A stretch of DNA of 64,000 nucleotides. Source: Natronoglomus mannanivorans (GTDB lineage Archaea; Halobacteriota; Halobacteria; Halobacteriales; Natrialbaceae). The notes beneath the pieces are model-generated. The model did no database searches. It saw nothing but the letters and a program-made list of their open reading frames with translations, and was not told where the DNA came from. Within the stretch, counting starts at the first letter, position 1; each line of letters starts with the position of its first letter. The stretch is from positions 310,001-374,000 of the forward strand of contig JAOPKB010000002.1 in the NCBI GenBank assembly GCA_025517485.1, read 5' to 3'. Shown here in pieces: positions 35,196-43,958 of the stretch. The position numbers and the translations under genes are program-made.

Positions 35196-36080
35196 ATGCC
35201 GTGGGCGACCAACGACGACGACGGAGTGACGATCTACTACGAGCGCGACGGTGACGACGACCGTGCGAGCGAGGCGGTCGTCCTCGTTCAGGGACTCGGC
35301 TACGGGCGGTGGATGTGGCGCTGGCAGCGGGAGGCGCTCAGAGACGAGTTCGGCGTGATCGCCCCCGACAACCGCGGCACCGGCCGGTCGGACGTCGGGA
35401 TCTCGGGACTCCTCCGAAAACTCCCCAAGCGAATCCGGTCGCCACTACTCACCGGCCGCTTTAGCTACACCATCGACGAGATGGCCGCCGACCTCGAGGC
35501 CGTCCTCGACGACGCCGGAATCCGCGAGGCCCACGTCGTTGGCGCCAGCATGGGCGGAATGATCGCCCAGCGCTATGCCCTCGAGTACACGCGCGCAAAG
35601 TCGCTGACGCTTTGCTGTACGACCCACGGCGGCCCCGACGCGGTACCGATGCCCGCAGAAACGCGTGAGACGCTCCTCGAAACACCCGACGGCTCGGAAC
35701 GCGAACGGCTGCGCCATCGAATGCGGCCCGCGTTCAACGATCGCTTTACCAACCGGAACCCACACCTGATGGACCGGATCATCGAGTGGCGTCTCGAGCA
35801 GGACGCGAGCGAACCCGCACAGGAAGCCCAGTTAGGAGCCGCCTCGTCGTTCGACGTCAGCGACCGACTCGGACGGCTCCGCATCCCGACGCTGATCCTC
35901 CACGGAACCGACGACCGGATCGTCCCCGTCGAAAACGCACGCCTACTTCAGGAGAAGATTCCCGACAGCCGCATGGAGATCGTCGACGGCGGCTCGCACA
36001 TGTTCTTCCTCGAGGACGACGACGTGGTGAACGACCACCTCCGGGAGTTTCTGCTGGAGGACGAACGGGTCGTTCAGTGA
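35196..36080 (+). CDS. Alpha/beta-fold hydrolase
   Basis: This 294-residue alpha/beta hydrolase has the nucleophile elbow 'GASMGG' with Ser118, the oxyanion region 'LVQGLGYGRWMW', acid 'LHGTDDRIVP' near 237 and catalytic His in 'GGSHMFF' near 267. A lid of about 60 residues lies between strands 6 and 7. Close to the 3-oxoadipate enol-lactonase / esterase group; the substrate is not determined. Monocistronic. Confidence 0.92.
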   Translation: MPWATNDDDGVTIYYERDGDDDRASEAVVLVQGLGYGRWMWRWQREALRDEFGVIAPDNRGTGRSDVGISGLLRKLPKRIRSPLLTGRFSYTIDEMAADLEAVLDDAGIREAHVVGASMGGMIAQRYALEYTRAKSLTLCCTTHGGPDAVPMPAETRETLLETPDGSERERLRHRMRPAFNDRFTNRNPHLMDRIIEWRLEQDASEPAQEAQLGAASSFDVSDRLGRLRIPTLILHGTDDRIVPVENARLLQEKIPDSRMEIVDGGSHMFFLEDDDVVNDHLREFLLEDERVVQ

Positions 36081-36161
36081 GTCGGCGCTCGAGCGTACGT
36101 TCGAGTTGATCAGAATCGACGGAGAGACGGTCGTGAGTCCACAGACGGCTCACCCTCACCC

Positions 36162-36506
36162 TCACTCGAGGTCGAGAGCCGTCGCCGCCGATGCCGTGGA
36201 CCCGTCGGGGAGCGTCTCGAGCACGACGAACCCGTCACCGCGAACGAGGACGTCGTATCCCTCGTAGGTAAAGCCCAGACGGTGTCTGGCAGGTGTTTCC
36301 GTCTGCCGGGCGTGGGCGACGAGCGCGTCGAGTGCGTCGGGTTCGACGACGTCGTACAGCGGTGACAGCGCGACGGGATCGACGCCGGACGCCTCCGAAA
36401 CGGCCAGCACGACGGCCGTACTCGCGTCTTCGTCCGGTTCGAACGCAGCCGTGTGAGTGGGGCCGAACGTCTCCGGTGGATCACCGGACCAGTTTGTGTC
36501 AGACAT
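36162..36506 (-). CDS. HalOD1 output-domain protein
   Basis: This 114-residue protein has a HalOD1 domain (about 28-110; 'STAVVLAVSEASGVDPVALSPLYDVVEPDALDALV' and 'LGFTYEGYDVLVRGDGFVVLE'). It is the second gene of a probable operon behind the Bat-type HTH protein (63 bases apart). The ATG at 36506 is preferred to a GTG two codons upstream. It is paralogous in domain to the HalOD1 protein at 23.4 kb. Confidence 0.88.
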   Translation of the reverse strand: MSDTNWSGDPPETFGPTHTAAFEPDEDASTAVVLAVSEASGVDPVALSPLYDVVEPDALDALVAHARQTETPARHRLGFTYEGYDVLVRGDGFVVLETLPDGSTASAATALDLE

Positions 36507-36569
36507 AGCCACACAGACACCCGTCTCACTGGTAGCATCGATCCTGACTATGTAGTTCCTTTAAGTCAG

Positions 36570-37427
36570 TTACTCGATCCCAGCGAAGGGCTGGGGTTCG
36601 GCCGCGAAGACGCGGGCGAGGACGTTCCGGTGACCTCGACGGAGCCGTCCCGCGAACGACTGTCGAGTGATGTCGAGTTCTGCCGCGAGCTCGTCGAGTG
36701 TCGCCCGACGCGGATCGTCGAAGTAGCCGCGTTCGAACGCCAGTCCGAGCGCCTCGAGTTGGGGTTCCGTGAGCTCGTCGTCGCGACCGTCCGTCGAGCC
36801 GAGGGACTGGAGTCGGGTGAGTGAGATCCGAACGCCGTTCTCGAGGCAGGTCTCGCGAAAGTGTGAGATCTCCGCGTGGTCGTCGACACGCAGACGGAAG
36901 GTCCACGTGCGGTTCCGACACGAGGCCGAGAGCAGTGTCACCGCCGACGTCGTAATCGCGGTTACGATTCCGTCGAGATGGGTGCCCCAGGTGACTCGAA
37001 AGAGCAGGCCGCGCTCCCCCAAGTCTTCGAGAAGTGTAAACGAACAGGAGAGTCCGGTGTGTGTATTCGTGGGCGTACTCGAACTGGCGGTCGTATCTGC
37101 ATCCGTAGCCGAACCTGCACCTGCATCTGCACTCGAACGCTCATCCGTCAGCGCATCCGCCGCCGAATCGCTGAACGAACCGACTTTCGAACCCTCCTGT
37201 TCACAACCGTTTCCGCCCCGGTCGACGATCACGTCCATCCCCGACATCTCGAGTGCACGCTCGACCGTTCGCACAGAAACGCCGTGGATCCAGACGTAAG
37301 GAAACAGCGTGTCACACGTCGGGACGATCCGCTCGAGTTCGATCGTCGTTTCCCTCGGCAGTGCTTCGAACACCCGTCCGAGTGGAAACGCGTCCGTCGG
37401 AACGGAGAACTCGGCGATCAGAGCCAT
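36570..37427 (-). CDS. Bat-type HTH_10 transcriptional regulator
   Basis: This 285-residue protein has an N-terminal bacterio-opsin-activator-like sensor region (about 1-195) broken by a Ser/Ala/Thr/Asp low-complexity insertion at about 80-125. The C-terminal HTH_10 is at about 222-275 ('LTEPQLEALGLAFERGYFDDPRRATLDELAAELDITRQSF'). Such proteins activate or repress genes in response to redox or light in haloarchaea; the signal here is unknown. The downstream HalOD1 gene probably belongs to the same transcript. Confidence 0.9.
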   Translation of the reverse strand: MALIAEFSVPTDAFPLGRVFEALPRETTIELERIVPTCDTLFPYVWIHGVSVRTVERALEMSGMDVIVDRGGNGCEQEGSKVGSFSDSAADALTDERSSADAGAGSATDADTTASSSTPTNTHTGLSCSFTLLEDLGERGLLFRVTWGTHLDGIVTAITTSAVTLLSASCRNRTWTFRLRVDDHAEISHFRETCLENGVRISLTRLQSLGSTDGRDDELTEPQLEALGLAFERGYFDDPRRATLDELAAELDITRQSFAGRLRRGHRNVLARVFAAEPQPFAGIE

Positions 37428-37534
37428 CACCGGCAGTAACGATCGGTGCCGTTATAAAATCACTGGAGAAAAGGCGTGAAAAATACAGTCGTGCGACGAA
37501 GAACGTTCAGCGAAGCGTCGAAACGATCGACCGA

Positions 37535-38278
37535 TCAGTCGCTCTGGATCCGCGGCGCCAGCATGTAGGTGACCTGCCCCTGTCCCTCGGCGAAACCGAA
37601 GTGCATCTTGATCGGGAACTCCTCACCGAGTTCGAGGGTGACCTCGGTGTCGGTGGGGATCGCCTTGTTCATGTCTTTCAGATAGTCCAGCGAGAACAGC
37701 GAGTGGGCCGATCCGACCTGTAGATCGATGAGATCGTCGGGCGTGAGCTCGAGGTGGACGTCGTCGGTGTCTCCCTCCGCGTTGACGTAGAAGAACTCGT
37801 CTGCGTCGTCGACACCCAGCGCGATGTGGTCTGAGACCATGTCGGCGGCTTTCACCGAGCGGTTGATGTCTTTGCCCTCGAGGATGACCTCTGCGGGGAG
37901 GTCGAGATCCGGGATATCCGGCTCCTGGCGGATCGAGTCGGGGTCGATCAACGCGAGGGTATACTCGAGGCCGTCGATCTGGATGTGCAGTTTGCGAGTC
38001 TCTTCGTCGAGTTCGAGCTGGACGAGCTGGCCGGATTCGGCCATGCCGGCGATGTCTTCGAGTCGCGAGAGGTCGACGCCGATGAGCCCGCCGTCGGCCT
38101 CGTAGGATTCGAACGCAGCTGCCTCGAGCGAGAGGTCGACCATCCCGACGTTCGCGGGGTCGACGGCGCGTATCTGGAGCCCGTCCTCCTCGAGATGGAT
38201 CTTGCACTCGTCGACCAGAACGCTCACCGAATCGAGCGTGCTGGAGAGCGTTTCCGCACTCACGATGGCCTTGAACAT
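37535..38278 (-). CDS. pcn: DNA polymerase sliding clamp (PCNA)
   Basis: This 247-residue homotrimeric clamp tethers DNA polymerases and other enzymes. Two PCNA folds are joined by an interdomain loop ('[39 protein letters not shown]'), with N-terminal '[24 protein letters not shown]' and C-terminal '[22 protein letters not shown]'. The ATG at 38278 gives the family length; the upstream in-frame extension is Arg-rich noncoding. It is divergent from rlmE. Its loader subunit RfcC is at 3.4 kb. Confidence 0.97.
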   Translation of the reverse strand: MFKAIVSAETLSSTLDSVSVLVDECKIHLEEDGLQIRAVDPANVGMVDLSLEAAAFESYEADGGLIGVDLSRLEDIAGMAESGQLVQLELDEETRKLHIQIDGLEYTLALIDPDSIRQEPDIPDLDLPAEVILEGKDINRSVKAADMVSDHIALGVDDADEFFYVNAEGDTDDVHLELTPDDLIDLQVGSAHSLFSLDYLKDMNKAIPTDTEVTLELGEEFPIKMHFGFAEGQGQVTYMLAPRIQSD

Positions 38279-38484
38279 ATAGGTCGGGCTACGAACGGTC
38301 GGTACAAAAAGCCACCCTTTGTGGGGCGAAAGTGAAGCGACACGGGGCCTCTCTGAGAGCGTTGGGAAGTCCGCTCGAGCGTACGCGGCCGGAACACGAA
38401 TCTCGTCACATCCACTCGAACGACGGCACCCTCCGAACGAAGACCGTATACGCCTCCTGCCCGTAGCTCGGGTCAACGAAAGCG

Positions 38485-39315
38485 ATGTCCCGGAAAGACC
38501 ACTACTACAACAAAGCGAAACAGGAAGGCTACCGGAGTCGAGCGGCCTACAAGCTCCAACAGCTCGACGACCTCGAGAACGTCATCTCCAGTGGCGACAC
38601 CGTCGTCGACCTCGGGGCCGCCCCCGGCGGCTGGCTGCAGGTCGCCGCCGAACGCGTCGGCCCGCAGGGGAGAGTCATCGGCGTCGACCTCCAGCGAATC
38701 AAAGACCTCGAGGACGAGACCCTCGCCGACCGAGTCGAGACGATCCGCGGCGACATGACCGAAGAACGGACCCGCGAACGCGTCATCGAGGCCGCCGGCG
38801 GGAAGGTCGACTGCGTGCTCTCAGACATGGCGCCGAACATGTCCGGCGAGTACTCGCTGGATCAGGCTCGATCACTGTACCTCGCGCGAATGGCCTTCGA
38901 GACTGCCGTCGAACTCCTCGACACCGACGGCGACTTCCTCGTGAAGGTCTTCCAGGGGCCGGACGTCGAAGACCTCCGCTCGGACGTCGAGGAGGAGTTT
39001 CAGTACGTCCGCGCGACCAGCCCGAAAGCCTCCCGCCAGGAGTCCTCCGAGATCTACTTCATCGGAAAGGGGCGGCTCACTACCCCCGTCAGAACCGGCG
39101 ACGAACTCGAGGTCGAGATCGTCGACGTCGGGAACGAGGGTGACGGAATCGCCTCGGTGGATGGCTACCGGCTGTTCGTCCCCTCGACGGAAGAAGGCGA
39201 GACCGTCTCGGTCCGCGTCGAGGACGTCAAACCGCGGTTCGGATTCGCCCAGCGAATCGACCGCGATGCCGATGCCGAGACGGACACGGACACCGACACC
39301 GACACGGACGCCTGA
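38485..39315 (+). CDS. rlmE: 23S rRNA 2'-O-methyltransferase RlmE (FtsJ) with TRAM domain
   Basis: This 276-residue protein is an FtsJ-fold SAM methyltransferase of the rRNA uridine 2'-O type. The catalytic K-D-K-E set is visible: Lys in '[11 protein letters not shown]', Asp in 'CVLSDMAPN', Lys in 'FLVKVFQG' and Glu in 'SSEIYFIG'; SAM motif is '[14 protein letters not shown]'. A C-terminal TRAM RNA-binding domain (about 198-258) is an archaeal addition. The last residues are an Asp/Thr run coded by GACACN repeats. Divergent from pcn. Confidence 0.95.
   Translation: MSRKDHYYNKAKQEGYRSRAAYKLQQLDDLENVISSGDTVVDLGAAPGGWLQVAAERVGPQGRVIGVDLQRIKDLEDETLADRVETIRGDMTEERTRERVIEAAGGKVDCVLSDMAPNMSGEYSLDQARSLYLARMAFETAVELLDTDGDFLVKVFQGPDVEDLRSDVEEEFQYVRATSPKASRQESSEIYFIGKGRLTTPVRTGDELEVEIVDVGNEGDGIASVDGYRLFVPSTEEGETVSVRVEDVKPRFGFAQRIDRDADAETDTDTDTDTDA
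39264..39312 (+). repeat. Hexanucleotide repeat at the rlmE 3' end
   Basis: GATGCC and GACACN units repeat up to the stop codon and encode the Asp-Ala/Asp-Thr tail. This is one of several genes in the window ending in, or interrupted by, such a tract. Confidence 0.8.
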
Positions 39316-39432
39316 TCGATTCAGGTCCCAGCGGCGAACTCGAGAAGGAGGAGAAACGTGCGTTCTGTGTTCTTCTGGGTTCTCTCGTTCCTCCAGTCTC
39401 GCTCTCGCTCGCACTCACACTCTTGCGCTCAC

Positions 39433-39876
39433 TTATCCTTGCTCGAGATCGAACTCACGATCACGGTCACGGTCACGGTCGACGGTTCGGTCGGATCGAG
39501 CGTCATCGGCAGTGGAGGTACGAGTGACCGCGTTCGAACCTGAACTCGGACGCTGACCCCGACGGCCCTGCTGTACGGCCTCGGACGACTCCATGATCCG
39601 ATCCAGCCGGTGTTCGAACTCCGCCTCGTCGATCTCGCCGTTGGCGTAGCGCAACTGAAGGGTCTCGAGTGGGTCCTGTTGCAGGGAGTCATCCACCGAT
39701 CTGTCGGTGTCCCGCTCGGAATCCTCGTCGAAGACGCCGATCTGCACGAGGAGCCAACCCACGAAGAGGAAGCCACCGAAGACGGCCAACAGTGCCGGCG
39801 ACTGACCGGCGAGGATAACTGCGAGAATAAAGCCGAGTATCGCGACGAGATCGGAATCGACGTCTGTAAACCCCAT
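39433..39876 (-). CDS. SHOCT-domain membrane protein
   Basis: This 147-residue protein has two close TM segments (about 11-27 and 30-48), then an acidic linker and a SHOCT motif (about 66-96; 'DPLETLQLRYANGEIDEAEFEHRLDRI'), a short helical element often found at the C-terminus of membrane proteins. The tail is Arg/Asp/Ser-rich from repeat DNA (CGGTCA units). The function is unknown. The RHH gene lies 90 bases upstream on the same strand. Confidence 0.85.
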   Translation of the reverse strand: MGFTDVDSDLVAILGFILAVILAGQSPALLAVFGGFLFVGWLLVQIGVFDEDSERDTDRSVDDSLQQDPLETLQLRYANGEIDEAEFEHRLDRIMESSEAVQQGRRGQRPSSGSNAVTRTSTADDARSDRTVDRDRDRDREFDLEQG

Positions 39877-39966
39877 ATCGATGGTTTCGGCGTTGCCTTC
39901 GAAAACCGTTATGGTATTTCGCCAAGATGTGCGGTTTCGACTGTGATCGTCGACCGCTGTGACACG

Positions 39967-40143
39967 TCATTCGTCGGTCTCGAGGCGGTCGTGGCGCTGA
40001 TCGATCTCGTCGAGGATGTCGAGGTTCTTCCGGATCGACGCGCGAATCGCGTCGCTTCGGTTGACGAACTTGCCGTCGTCGCCGACGTGGTCGTCGAGGT
40101 CGTCGAGCAGTTCCTGTGGAATTTCGACGCTGATCTTTGGCAT
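39967..40143 (-). CDS. Small ribbon-helix-helix regulator (58 residues)
   Basis: Translating the minus strand from the ATG at 40143 gives a 58-residue protein ending in TGA at 39967. It begins 'MPKISVEIPQELLDDLDDHV', a typical RHH beta strand plus first helix, then 'FVNRSDAIRASIRKNLDIL', the second helix with the conserved R-S-D-A-I-R, matching CopG/NikR-type N-terminal domains. Composition is acidic and family motifs are complete, so this is a real gene despite its size. It probably binds DNA as a dimer; targets could include its own promoter or the flanking genes. Confidence 0.88.
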   Translation of the reverse strand: MPKISVEIPQELLDDLDDHVGDDGKFVNRSDAIRASIRKNLDILDEIDQRHDRLETDE

Positions 40144-40245
40144 GCGGGTGCGTTCGAAGGCGGCCTTCTTAAGGAATTGGCTGTGGCTGCGGTTTGCGGT
40201 CGCGGATCGTCGGACTCCAGAACTCTCGAAGAGCGACGAGAACGG

Positions 40246-42591
40246 CTACTCCGCGACGGCGTCCGTTTCGGGTTCGGGAACGGGATCGCCGCCGCCACCG
40301 CTACCGCCACCGAGGCGACCACCAGCGGTGAACACGTACAGGATCGCGAGTCCGAGCAGGTAGGTGAACGCGATCGGGAACGCGAGGACGAGCATCGTCA
40401 GAATGCCCGACGGACTGGCGAGTGCGGCGAACGTGAAGACGGCGATGACGACGACGCGCCAGCCCTTGAGCATCGTCCGGTAGGAGACGATGCCACCGAC
40501 GTGAAACAGCGCCATCGTGACGATGATGTTCATCAGGAAGCCGATCCCGATCGTCGTGAAGATTACCATCCAGAAGAAGTGCTTGATCCGGTAGGAGATG
40601 ATCATCCCGGCGTTGATCGCGTCGGCGATCAGGTACGAGATCACTGCGGGTGCGATCCAGAAGAACCCGAGGTAGGTCCCGAAGGCAAAGCCAGCCAGTA
40701 GCGAGCCACCCCAGACGATGAACAGGCGGCGGTCGCCCCGGACCAGTCCGCGCTCTTTCATCGCCGGCCACGAGTAGTAAAGCACCATCGGCAAGATAGC
40801 GACGATCGCCGCGAGCAGACTCACCTTCACCTCGAAGATCAGCACCTCGACGGGGTGGAGCGCGATGACGAAGTCGCCCGCCTGAATGAGTTCCTGCAGA
40901 TCGGGGTCGGCGCTGACGTCGGTATCGTTCAACTCCGCGAGCTGAATCAGCAGTTCCCGCGGCACGTTCTCGACGAACTGCTCGAGAACCCAGCCGAGTC
41001 CGCCACTGTACAGCCACATGAACGTCCCACCCATGACGAGCATGAAGACGCCGACGATGCGGAACATCTTCGAGGTGAGACTTTGGAAGATAAAGGCCAG
41101 ATCGTACGCGTAGCCGCCGATGTCTTCCTCGGTGGTCTCCTCTTCGGTGAACGAATCGAGGATGCCGGCAGCGGTACTCGAGAAGGCGCCGCCCGATTCC
41201 TCCCCGGCTTCGCCGCCATCACCGCCACCGGCTTCGGCTGTCGCCGCCGCTGTCGCGCCGGCTGCGTCACCCTCACCGTCACCGTCGTCGGCGTGCAAGG
41301 TGTCGTACCGGTCGAGGATCGCCTGTGCCTTGTCACGGTCGTTGTCGAACATCGCCTGTCTGGCGTGTTCGAGGGCCTCTTCCTCTTCCATCGCAAGAAA
41401 CGCCTGCGGTGGAACGGCCTCGATCGCGTCGGCGTCGAGGATGTCGAGGTCGATCTCCTCCGGATCGCCGGTTCGGATCTGGTCGATTCGCGGGTGGACC
41501 GGACTCTGGAGCACCTTGACCGTGTAGACGAGTAAGACGAGGAATCCGACGGCGAGCGCGACCAAGAGCCCGGCGATGACCTCACCGAAGGCACCGTACT
41601 CGGCAGCCATCGTCTCGAGAGCCGTCGGTCCACCAGGCTGGAGGGATTCCGGTAGAACCGGGTAGAGTTCGTCCTCGAGGAACTCGAAGCCGTCCAGCCA
41701 GAGGAACGCGGCGGTGGCGAGCCAGACGATACCCACCGCGCCGCCGAACTGGAGGGCACGTTGTTTCACGAGGTTCGTCCCGGCGACGGCTTCGGCGGCC
41801 CCCTTTCGCCGCATGTTCGCGAGCATCTTCGCGAGACCGAGGCTGAAGACGTAGAGGACGACCAGCGGGATCGCCCACATGATGAGTGTGAACGGGTCCG
41901 GCGGCGAGAAGAACGCGCCGAAGACGGTGATAGCGACGATGGCGTGGCGCCACTTGTCCCGGAACGTCTCGTAGGGGACGATCTCGCTGTAGGATAGGGC
42001 ACCCATAAACAGCGGCAACTGCGCTGCGAGTCCGAACGAGATCGTGAGCAGCGCCATGAACTCGGTGAACTCGGTGATCCCGAAGCTCGGTTTGACGCCG
42101 GCACTGTCCGCGTTACTCGCGAGGAACTCGAAGGCGTAGGGGAAGAAGACACCGTAGGCGTAGACGATTCCGACACAGAACAGCGACAGCGACGTGAACA
42201 CGAACCCGGCGATGTGAAGCTTCGAGATCGGAACTGCGGACTCGAAACCACGCTCCTTGAGCGGCTCGCGGGCGTAGTAGATGACCGCAGGGATCGAGAT
42301 GATGATCCCGACGATGACTCCGATCTTCGCCTGTAACAGAATTACTTCGAAAGGTGTCCGGGTGATGATCTCGGTCGTCCCCGCGAGGTCGGCGTCCATC
42401 TGCGCTTTCGCCGTCGCCTCGAGGAAGTCCCAGATGTAGAGTCTGAGGGCGTAAAACGAGCCGAGAAAGCCGATGACGAAGACGATGAAGATTTTCTGCA
42501 GATGCGTCTGTGCGCTCGAGAGAAGGTCGCCGATCGTTTCCCGTCCGGTATTGATCGCTCGGACGGTGTCTTCGTCAACGGCGGAGCTCAT
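40246..42591 (-). CDS. tatC2: Twin-arginine translocase TatC, tandem-fused haloarchaeal form (TatCt)
   Basis: This 781-residue protein is made of two TatC domains fused in one chain: the first at about 20-260 ('LSSAQTHLQKIFIVFVIGFLGSFYALRLYIWDF', 'EFTEFMALLTISFGLAAQLPLFM', 'FFSPPDPFTLIMWAIPLVVLYV'), the second at about 500-760 ('EVKVSLLAAIVAILPMVLYYSWPAMKERG', 'ASPSGILTMLVLAFPIAFTYLL'). They are joined by an extra TM and a cytoplasmic acidic/Ala-Gly-rich linker. This double TatC exists in haloarchaea, where Tat is the main secretion route. It reads divergently from the single-domain TatC. Confidence 0.95.
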   Translation of the reverse strand: MSSAVDEDTVRAINTGRETIGDLLSSAQTHLQKIFIVFVIGFLGSFYALRLYIWDFLEATAKAQMDADLAGTTEIITRTPFEVILLQAKIGVIVGIIISIPAVIYYAREPLKERGFESAVPISKLHIAGFVFTSLSLFCVGIVYAYGVFFPYAFEFLASNADSAGVKPSFGITEFTEFMALLTISFGLAAQLPLFMGALSYSEIVPYETFRDKWRHAIVAITVFGAFFSPPDPFTLIMWAIPLVVLYVFSLGLAKMLANMRRKGAAEAVAGTNLVKQRALQFGGAVGIVWLATAAFLWLDGFEFLEDELYPVLPESLQPGGPTALETMAAEYGAFGEVIAGLLVALAVGFLVLLVYTVKVLQSPVHPRIDQIRTGDPEEIDLDILDADAIEAVPPQAFLAMEEEEALEHARQAMFDNDRDKAQAILDRYDTLHADDGDGEGDAAGATAAATAEAGGGDGGEAGEESGGAFSSTAAGILDSFTEEETTEEDIGGYAYDLAFIFQSLTSKMFRIVGVFMLVMGGTFMWLYSGGLGWVLEQFVENVPRELLIQLAELNDTDVSADPDLQELIQAGDFVIALHPVEVLIFEVKVSLLAAIVAILPMVLYYSWPAMKERGLVRGDRRLFIVWGGSLLAGFAFGTYLGFFWIAPAVISYLIADAINAGMIISYRIKHFFWMVIFTTIGIGFLMNIIVTMALFHVGGIVSYRTMLKGWRVVVIAVFTFAALASPSGILTMLVLAFPIAFTYLLGLAILYVFTAGGRLGGGSGGGGDPVPEPETDAVAE

Positions 42592-42757
42592 TCAGTGCCC
42601 GTGGGTAGCTTACATTCAGTTATCAACCTTTCGAGTGAATCAGGCACCTGAGGCCAGATTTCGCGTCGTGACAACGCGAGACGAGGACGATTCTCGCTGT
42701 CGAGAGCTGACCGTAAGAAAAAGGCCTATAACGAGTGGCCTATCTATATCTCGATAG

Positions 42758-43666
42758 ATGCCGGACGAGTCGGACGAAGGTGCGGACGTCGACGGCTCCG
42801 AAGAGCCACAGGAAGGCACCCGGGACGACGCCATCGAAACCGACGGTGAGGGGTACGTCCACGACCGACCGGACTCCGGCGCGGGCGAGACGGAGTATCC
42901 GGATCCGGAGCCAGACGACGACGTCGGCGGGATCTCGACACCGCCGGACGACGAGGAGATGCCGCTTGCCGACCACATCGAGGAGATGATCCTGCGGCTG
43001 GCACGGATCCTCCTCGTCGGCGCGGCTGCGACCGCGATCGGCCTGCTCGGTGCATCCCAGGCCATCGAGTTCATCTGGTTCAACGTCTTCCCCGGCCCGG
43101 TCGAAGAAGTACCGCCACCGCACGTCTACCACCCACTCGAGCTGTGGCTGTCCCGGATCAAGGTCGCCGCGCTGGCGGGAATCTTGCTCGCGCTTCCGAT
43201 GTTCGTCTACGAGTGTTACGCGTTCATGCGCCCCGGCCTGTATCCGAACGAACGGAAGTACTACATCTCGGCGGTGCCGATGAGTCTCGTTCTCGCGGCG
43301 TTCGGGATGTTCGTCTCCTACATTCTCGTCTTGCCGATCCTCTTTCGATACTTCACCTACTACTCCGACGCGAGTGCGAACATCGCGTACGGACTCGGCG
43401 ATACGTTCGACATGATCATCACGCTCACCGGGTTCCTCGCGATCGTCTTCCAGATCCCGCTTTTCATCATGCTCGCGATCATGATGGGGGTCACGACCCG
43501 ACGGTGGCTCGCCGACAAGCGGCTTTACTTCTGGGCTGCCTTCCTCGGGCTCTCTTTCATGTTCACGCTCGATCCGACGGGGATGGCACCGATCATCGTG
43601 GCGATCATCATGATCGTGCTGTTCGAGGGAACACTGTTCGTCCTGAAGTGGGTCGGACGGGAGTAG
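42758..43666 (+). CDS. tatC1: Twin-arginine translocase TatC (TatCo)
   Basis: This 302-residue single TatC domain has six TM segments from about 80 on, preceded by a 70-residue acidic N-terminal extension. Family motifs are 'LADHIEEMILRLARILLVG' (the E...R signal-binding region), 'LPMFVYECYAFMRPGLYPNERK' and 'FDMIITLTGFLAIVFQIPLF', ending 'FTLDPTGMAPIIVAIIMIVLFEGTLFVLKWVG'. It recognises twin-arginine signal peptides such as that of the propeller protein at 59.7 kb. It is divergent from tatC2 with 166 bases between. Confidence 0.96.
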   Translation: MPDESDEGADVDGSEEPQEGTRDDAIETDGEGYVHDRPDSGAGETEYPDPEPDDDVGGISTPPDDEEMPLADHIEEMILRLARILLVGAAATAIGLLGASQAIEFIWFNVFPGPVEEVPPPHVYHPLELWLSRIKVAALAGILLALPMFVYECYAFMRPGLYPNERKYYISAVPMSLVLAAFGMFVSYILVLPILFRYFTYYSDASANIAYGLGDTFDMIITLTGFLAIVFQIPLFIMLAIMMGVTTRRWLADKRLYFWAAFLGLSFMFTLDPTGMAPIIVAIIMIVLFEGTLFVLKWVGRE

Positions 43667-43748
43667 CAGCCGTCGGATTCCTTTCTGTGAACGGTGACAG
43701 TGACGTTGACGCTCGTTCGCTGAGCGCTCGCTCTCGGCGCACTATACG

Positions 43749-43837
43749 TCCTAATATTCTCCCTATCCATCCCTACATTGGAGGAAGAGAGCACGAACAG
43801 TGCAACAATTGTGTGTTTGTAAACGGATAGGGTTTTA
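43749..43837 (+). promoter_or_regulatory. Promoter/operator region of nasA, shared architecture with nirA
   Basis: Three blocks recur upstream of nirA: TCCTAATA (43749-43756), CGAACAG-N-GCAA (43794-43805) and TTTGTAAACGG followed by W-TAGGGTT (43816-43835). The first and third blocks are 67 bases apart at both loci. The third block ends in an AT-rich GGTTTTAG that could serve as TATA element. Likely binding sites of a nitrogen or nitrate regulator plus the basal promoter; the binding protein is unknown. Confidence 0.65.
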
Positions 43838-43874
43838 GTAGTAGAAGATGTGATTCGATCACGTGAAAACCTGT

Positions 43875-43958
43875 ATGAATTCGCCTCTCTGTCGCTGGGA
43901 GACGGACATCCGTCGACCCAACACTGTCGATCGGTTCTCGATCGGGTGGTCCCCGTGA
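43875..43958 (+). CDS. Possible leader peptide of nasA (27 codons)
   Basis: An ATG in the block CTGTATGAATT opens a 27-codon frame ending TGA, which overlaps the nasA GTG start (GTGA). It lies about 38 bases after the promoter block, where a haloarchaeal transcript would begin translation. The equivalent ORF before nirA starts in the same sequence context and has a similar spaced pattern W..D(I/V)..P-N-x-(V/I). It may couple translation of nasA to leader translation. Evidence is positional and comparative only. Confidence 0.35.
   Translation: MNSPLCRWETDIRRPNTVDRFSIGWSP

Noticed and set aside
43850..43954. Longer nasA start at GTG 43850
   Set aside because: It would add 35 residues without family support; NasA proteins start just before the Cys motif, and this segment instead holds the leader ORF and promoter-proximal DNA.
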